Shown here piece after piece: positions 59,908-64,000 of a stretch of DNA of 64,000 bases. The DNA lies in NCBI RefSeq assembly GCF_051014685.1, contig NW_027478398.1, positions 1,922,001 to 1,986,000 on the forward strand, in the 5' to 3' direction. The notes below the pieces were generated by a model. That model was not told the origin of the DNA. It saw nothing but the letters and a program-made list of their open reading frames with translations, and made no database searches. The stretch's first letter is position 1. Each line of letters begins with the position of its first letter. This DNA comes from Ptiloglossa arizonensis (Eukaryota; Arthropoda; Insecta; Hymenoptera; Colletidae). The translations under genes were made by a program, and so were the position numbers.

Positions 59908-62400
59908 CTTGAGAAACCATCAAAATTATCGCAAGTCTGATACTCGAAGCCAATAACTACAAAGGCCTAGGGGAAAAATACACGTACCGTTGTATTCGGG
60001 CGAGTTTCTGCTTTCAGATGCAATAGGAAATTCTCGAGTTCGTCAATCCGTTCGCGAGATATGGGAGTTTGAAGTTAAGGAGTGGTTGAGAAACCATCAC
60101 AATTTTCGCAAGTCCGATACTCGAAACCAATAACTACTATGGCCTAGGGCAAAAATACACGTACCGTTGTAATCGGGCGAGTTTCTGCTTTCAGATGCAA
60201 TAGGAAATTCTCGAGTTCGTCAATCCGTTCGCGAGATATGGGTGTTTGAAGTTAAGGAATGCTTGAGAAACCATCACAATTTTCGCAACTCTGAAGGTAG
60301 AAACCAATAACTACAATGGCCTAGGTCAAAAATACACGTACCGTTGTAATCGGGCGTGTTCCTGCTTTCAGATGCAATAGGAAATTCTCGAGTTCGTTAA
60401 TCCGTTCGCGAGATATGGGAGTTTGAAGTTAAGGAATGCTTGAGAAACCATCAAAATTATCGCAAGTCTGATACTCGATGCTAATAACTACAAAGGCCTT
60501 GGGGAAAAATACACGCACCGTTGTAATCGGGCGAGTTTCTGCTTTCAGATGCAATAGGAAATTCTCGAGTTCGTCAATCCGTTCGCGAGATATGGGAGTT
60601 TGAAGTTAAGGAATGGTTGAGAAACCATCACAATTTTCGGAAGTCTGATACTCGAAACCAATAACTACTGTGGCCTAGGGCAAAAATACACATACCGTTG
60701 TAATCGGGCGAGTTTCTGCTTTCAGATGCAACAGGAATGTCTCGAATTCGTCAATCCGTTCGCGAGATATGGGGGTTAGAAGTTATGGAATGCTTGAGAT
60801 ACCATCAAAATTTTCGCAAGTCTGATACTCGAATCCAATAACAAGTATGGCCTAGGGCAAAAATACACATACCGTTGTAATCGGGCGAGTTTCTGCTTTC
60901 AGATGCAATAGGAAATTCTCGAGTTGGTCAATCCGTTCGCGAGATATGGGAGTTTGAAGTTAAGGAATGCTTGAGAAACCCTCAAAATTTTCGCAAGTCT
61001 GATACTCGAAACCAATAACTATTATACAAAGGCCTAGGGGAAAAATGCACATACGGTTGAAATCGGGCGAGTTTCTGCTTTCAGATGCAATAGGAAACTC
61101 TCGAGTTCGTCAGTCCGTTCGCGAGATATGGGAGTTTGAAATTAAGGAATGCTTGAGAAACCCTCAAAATTTTCGCTGGTCTGATACTCGAAACCAATAA
61201 CTGGAATGGCCTAGGTCAAAAATACACGTACCGTTGTAATCGGGCGTGTTTCTGCTTTCAGATGCAATAGGTAATTCTCGTGTTCGTCAATCCGTTCGCG
61301 AGATATGGTAGTTTGAAGTTAAGGAATGGTTGAGAAAGCATCAAAATTTTCGCAAGTCTGATACTCGAAACCAATAACTACAATGGTCTAGGGGAAAAAT
61401 ACACATACCGTTGTAATCGGGCGAGTTTCTGCTGTCAGATGCAACAGGAATTTCTCGAGTTCGTCAATCCGTTCGCGAGATATGGGAGTTTGAAGTTAAG
61501 GATGCTTGAGAAACCATCAAAATTATCGCAAGTCTGATACTCGAAGCCAATAACTACAACGGCCTTGGGGAAAAATACACGTACCGTTGTAATCGGGCGA
61601 GTTTCTGCTTTCAGATGCAATAGGAAATTCTAGAGTTCTTCAATCCGTTCGCGAGATATGGGAGTTTGAAGTTAAGGAATGGTTGAGAAACCATCACAAT
61701 TTTCGCAATTCTGATGCTAGACACCAATAACTACAATGGCCTAGGGGAAAAATACACGCACCGTTGTAATCGGGCGAGTTTCTGCTTTCAGATGCAATAG
61801 GAAATTCTCGAGTTCGTCAATCCGTTCGCGAGATATGGGAGTTTGAAGTTAAGGAATGGTTGAGAAACCATCACAATTTTCGCAAGTCTGATACTCGAAA
61901 CCAATAACTACTATGGCCTAGGGCAAAAATACACATACCGTTGTAATCGGGCGAGTTTCTGCTTTCAGATGCAACAGGAATGTCTCGAATTCGTCAATCC
62001 GTTCGCGAGATATGGGGGTTAGAAGTTATGGAATGCTTGAGAAACCATCAAAATTTTCGCAAGTCTGATACTCGAAGCTAATAACTACAAAGGCCTTGGG
62101 GAAAAATACATGCACCGTTGTAATCGGGCGAGTTTCTGCTTTCAGATGCAACAGGAATGTCTCGAATTCGTCAATCCGTTCGCGAGATATGGGGGTTAGA
62201 AGTTATGGAATGCTTGAGAAACCATCAAAATTTTCGCAAGTCTGATACTCGAATCCAATAACAAGTATGGCCTAGGGCAAAAATACACATACCGTTGTAA
62301 TCGGGCGAGTTTCTGCTTTCAGATGCAATTGGAAATTCTCGAGTTCGTCAATCCGTTCGCGAGATATGGAAGTTTGAAGTTAAGGTATGATTGAGAAACC
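59908..62400 (+). repeat. Right-hand subfamily with a marked monomer in three copies
   Basis: GGAATGTCTCGAATTCG with GATATGGGGGTTAG occurs near 60735, 61977 and 62154; the last two are in adjacent monomers (177 bp) and the first is seven monomers away. Here CTCGAG has become CTCGAA next to TTCG. GGCCTTGGGG monomers, which lack CCTAGG, are also frequent (near 60492, 61560 and 62092). Confidence 0.8.
61019..61030 (+). repeat. 5-bp insertion inside a monomer
   Basis: AATAACTATTATACAAAGG replaces the usual AATAACTACAAAGG. The five extra bases (ATTAT or TTATA, depending on alignment) look like a slippage product of the local AT-rich text. I saw this change in no other monomer. Confidence 0.85.
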
Positions 62401-62770
62401 ATCAAAATTTTCGCAAGTCTGATACTCGAAACCAATAACTGGAATGGCCTAGGGGAAAAGTACACACACCATTGTAATCGTGCGAGTTTCTACTTTCAGA
62501 TGCAACAGGAATTTCTCGAGTTCGTCATCCCGTTCGCGAGATATGGGAGTTTGAAGTTAAGGAATGGTTGAGAAACCATCAAAATTTTCGCAAGTCTGAT
62601 ACTCGAAACCAATAACTACAAAGGCATAGGGGAAAAATGCACATACCTTTGTAATCGGGCGAGTCTCCACTTTCAGATGCAACAGGAATTTCTCGAGTTC
62701 GTCATTCCGTTCGCGAGATATGGGAGTTTGAAGTTAAGGAATGGTTGAGAAACCATCAAAATTTTCGCAA
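62400..62770 (+). repeat. Left-type monomers within the right-hand region
   Basis: Near 62430-62480 a monomer with ACTGGAATGGCCTAGGGG, AAAAGTACACACACC and CTACTTTCAG reappears, the form typical of 5-47 kb. Right-hand subfamily monomers lie on both sides. It is either a surviving older unit or a short exchange from the other subfamily. Confidence 0.7.
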
Positions 62771-62774
62771 TTCT

Positions 62775-64000
62775 GATGCTAGAAACACATAACTACAATG
62801 CCCTAGGGGAAAAATACACATACCGTTGTAATCGGGCGAGTTTCTGCTGTCAGATGCAACAGGAATTTCTCGAGATCGTCAATCCGTTCGCGAGATATGG
62901 GAGTTTGAAGTTAAGGAATGGTTGAGAAACCATCACAATTTTCGCAAGTCTGATACTCGAAACCAATAACTACTATGGCCTAGGGCAAAAATACACATAC
63001 CGCTGTAATCGGGCGAGTTTCTGCTTTCAGATGCAATAGGAAATTCTCGAGTTCGTCATTCCGTTCGCGAGATATGGGAGTTTGAACTTAAGGAATGGTA
63101 GAGAAACCATCAAAATTTTCGCAATTCTGATGCTAGAAACCAATAACTACAATGGCCTAGGGGAAAAATACACATACCGTTGTAATCGGGCGAGTTTCTG
63201 CTTTCAGATGCAACAGGAGTTTCTCGAGTTCGTCAGTCCGTTCGCGAGATGTGGGAGTTAGAAGTTATGGAATGCTTGAGAAACCATCAAAATTTTCGCT
63301 GGTCTGATACTCGAGACCAATAACTGGAATGGCCTAGGTCAAAAATACACGTACCGTTGTAATCGGGCGAGTTTCTGCTTTCAGATGCAATAGGAAATTC
63401 TCGAGTTCGTCAATCCGTTCGCGAGATATGGGAGTTTGAAGATAAGGAATGCTTGAGGAACCATCAAAATGATCGCAAGTCTGATACTCGAAACCAATAA
63501 CTACTATGGCCTAGGGCAAAAATACACATACCGCTGTAATCGGGCGAGTTTCTGCTTTCAGATGCAATAGGAAATTCTCGAGTTCGTCATTCCGTTCGCG
63601 AGATATGGGAGTTTGAACTTAAGGAATGGTTGAGAAACCATCAAAATTTTCGCAATTCTGATGCTAGAAACACATAACTACAATGCCCTAGGGGAAAAAT
63701 ACACATACCGTTGTAATCGGGCGAGTTTCTGCTGTCAGATGCAACAGGAATTTCTCGAGATCGTCAATCCGTTCGCGAGATATGGGAGTTTGAAGTTAAG
63801 GAATGGTTGAGAAACCATCACAATTTTCGCAAGTCTGATACTCGAAACCAATAACTACTATGGCCTAGGGCAAAAATACACATACCGCTGTAATCGGGCG
63901 AGTTTCTGCTTTCAGATGCAATAGGAAATTCTCGAGTTCGTCATTCCGTTCGCGAGATATGGGAGTTTGAACTTAAGGAATGGTAGAGAAACCATCAAAA
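62775..64000 (+). repeat. Five-monomer HOR (885 bp) running off the window
   Basis: AGAAACACATAAC with ATGCCCTAGG at 62781 recurs at 63666, and AATGGTAGAGAAACC near 63095 recurs at 63980. The second cycle is cut by the window end, so the copy number is unknown. Confidence 0.85.

Larger units (their letters stand above)
1..64000 (+). repeat. 177-bp tandem satellite array filling the window
   Basis: The same unit recurs about every 177 bp from the first base to the last, about 360 times, always in the same orientation. Fixed landmarks in each unit, in order, are CTCGAAACC, CCTAGG, AATCGGGCGAG, TTTCAGATGCA, CTCGAG, TTCGCGAGA, a dyad ATGGTT-GAGA-AACCAT and AAAATTTT. A measured example is 46861 to 47038, exactly 177 bp. 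Neighbouring monomers differ at many sites, whereas monomers a fixed multiple apart are nearly identical, which is the mark of higher-order repeats. No stretch longer than one monomer lacks the landmarks, so nothing else is inserted. Known biology: 150-180 bp arrays of this kind are typical of eukaryotic centromeres. Centromere function here is an inference. Confidence 0.98.

Noticed and set aside
1..64000. A CRISPR array, because of the regular repeats.
   Set aside because: There are no unique spacers. The whole 177-bp unit repeats with gradual divergence, far longer than CRISPR repeats, and there are no cas-like genes.
1..64000. Human or primate alpha satellite.
   Set aside because: The unit is 177 bp rather than 171 bp, and the sequence lacks the familiar alpha-satellite stretches and the exact CENP-B box.
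1..64000. Arabidopsis-type 180-bp, rice CentO or maize CentC satellite.
   Set aside because: The length is close to the first, but the sequence does not match any of them as I remember them. A database search would settle it.
1..64000. A transposon, LTR or tRNA gene hidden in the array.
   Set aside because: Every stretch I followed keeps the monomer landmarks at about 177-bp spacing. There is no room for an insert longer than a few bases.
1..64000. rRNA or 5S gene spacer repeats.
   Set aside because: No 5S or other rRNA sequence, or internal control box that I recognise, is present in the monomer.

Overview
The whole 64 kb window is one uninterrupted tandem satellite array. The monomer is 177 bp (mostly 176-177 bp, a few 174 bp), so the window holds about 360 copies. 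Every monomer I followed lies head to tail in the same orientation. I found no unique flanking DNA, no gene, no RNA gene, no transposon insertion and no strand switch. An example consensus-like monomer is 46861-47037. A consensus assembled by eye has about 42% GC and 9 CpGs.

The monomer length, near one nucleosome plus linker, the lack of interruption and the multi-level higher-order repeats (HORs) point to a eukaryotic centromeric or pericentromeric satellite from a long-read assembly. I cannot name the species. The monomer is not human alpha satellite, and it does not match the Arabidopsis 180-bp, rice CentO or maize CentC repeats as I remember them. A flowering plant is my best but weak guess. 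Whether the array carries the centromeric histone cannot be read from the sequence.

Layout, left to right: 1-5320, a 16-monomer HOR of 2,830 bp in almost two copies. 5300-14000, mosaic blocks repeated at 7, 8, 10, 16, 18, 21 and 22 monomers, with small dimer, 4-mer and 5-mer repeats. 14000-25100, a family with a 6-monomer (1,061 bp) register and a strongly marked divergent monomer, with copies of blocks at 2,477, 2,654 and 6,722 bp. 25100-33066, a 24-monomer (4,248 bp) duplication that is almost identical over about 3.5 kb. 33070-35600, a 4-monomer (708 bp) HOR. 35600-43800, older and more mixed monomers with 2- and 3-monomer repeats. 43800-46100, an 8-monomer (1,413 bp) duplication. 46100-47200, transition. 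47200-64000, a different monomer subfamily with its own 2-, 4-, 5-, 9-, 12-, 16- and 19-monomer repeats.

The open reading frames of 60-141 codons are by-products of the repeat: 177 is 59 codons exactly, so a frame that loses its stop stays open into the next monomer. None is supported as a gene. The points most worth following are the nested HOR history, a CENP-B-box-like motif whose form differs by region, a perfect 6-bp dyad that is lost across the right-hand subfamily, and the normal CpG content.
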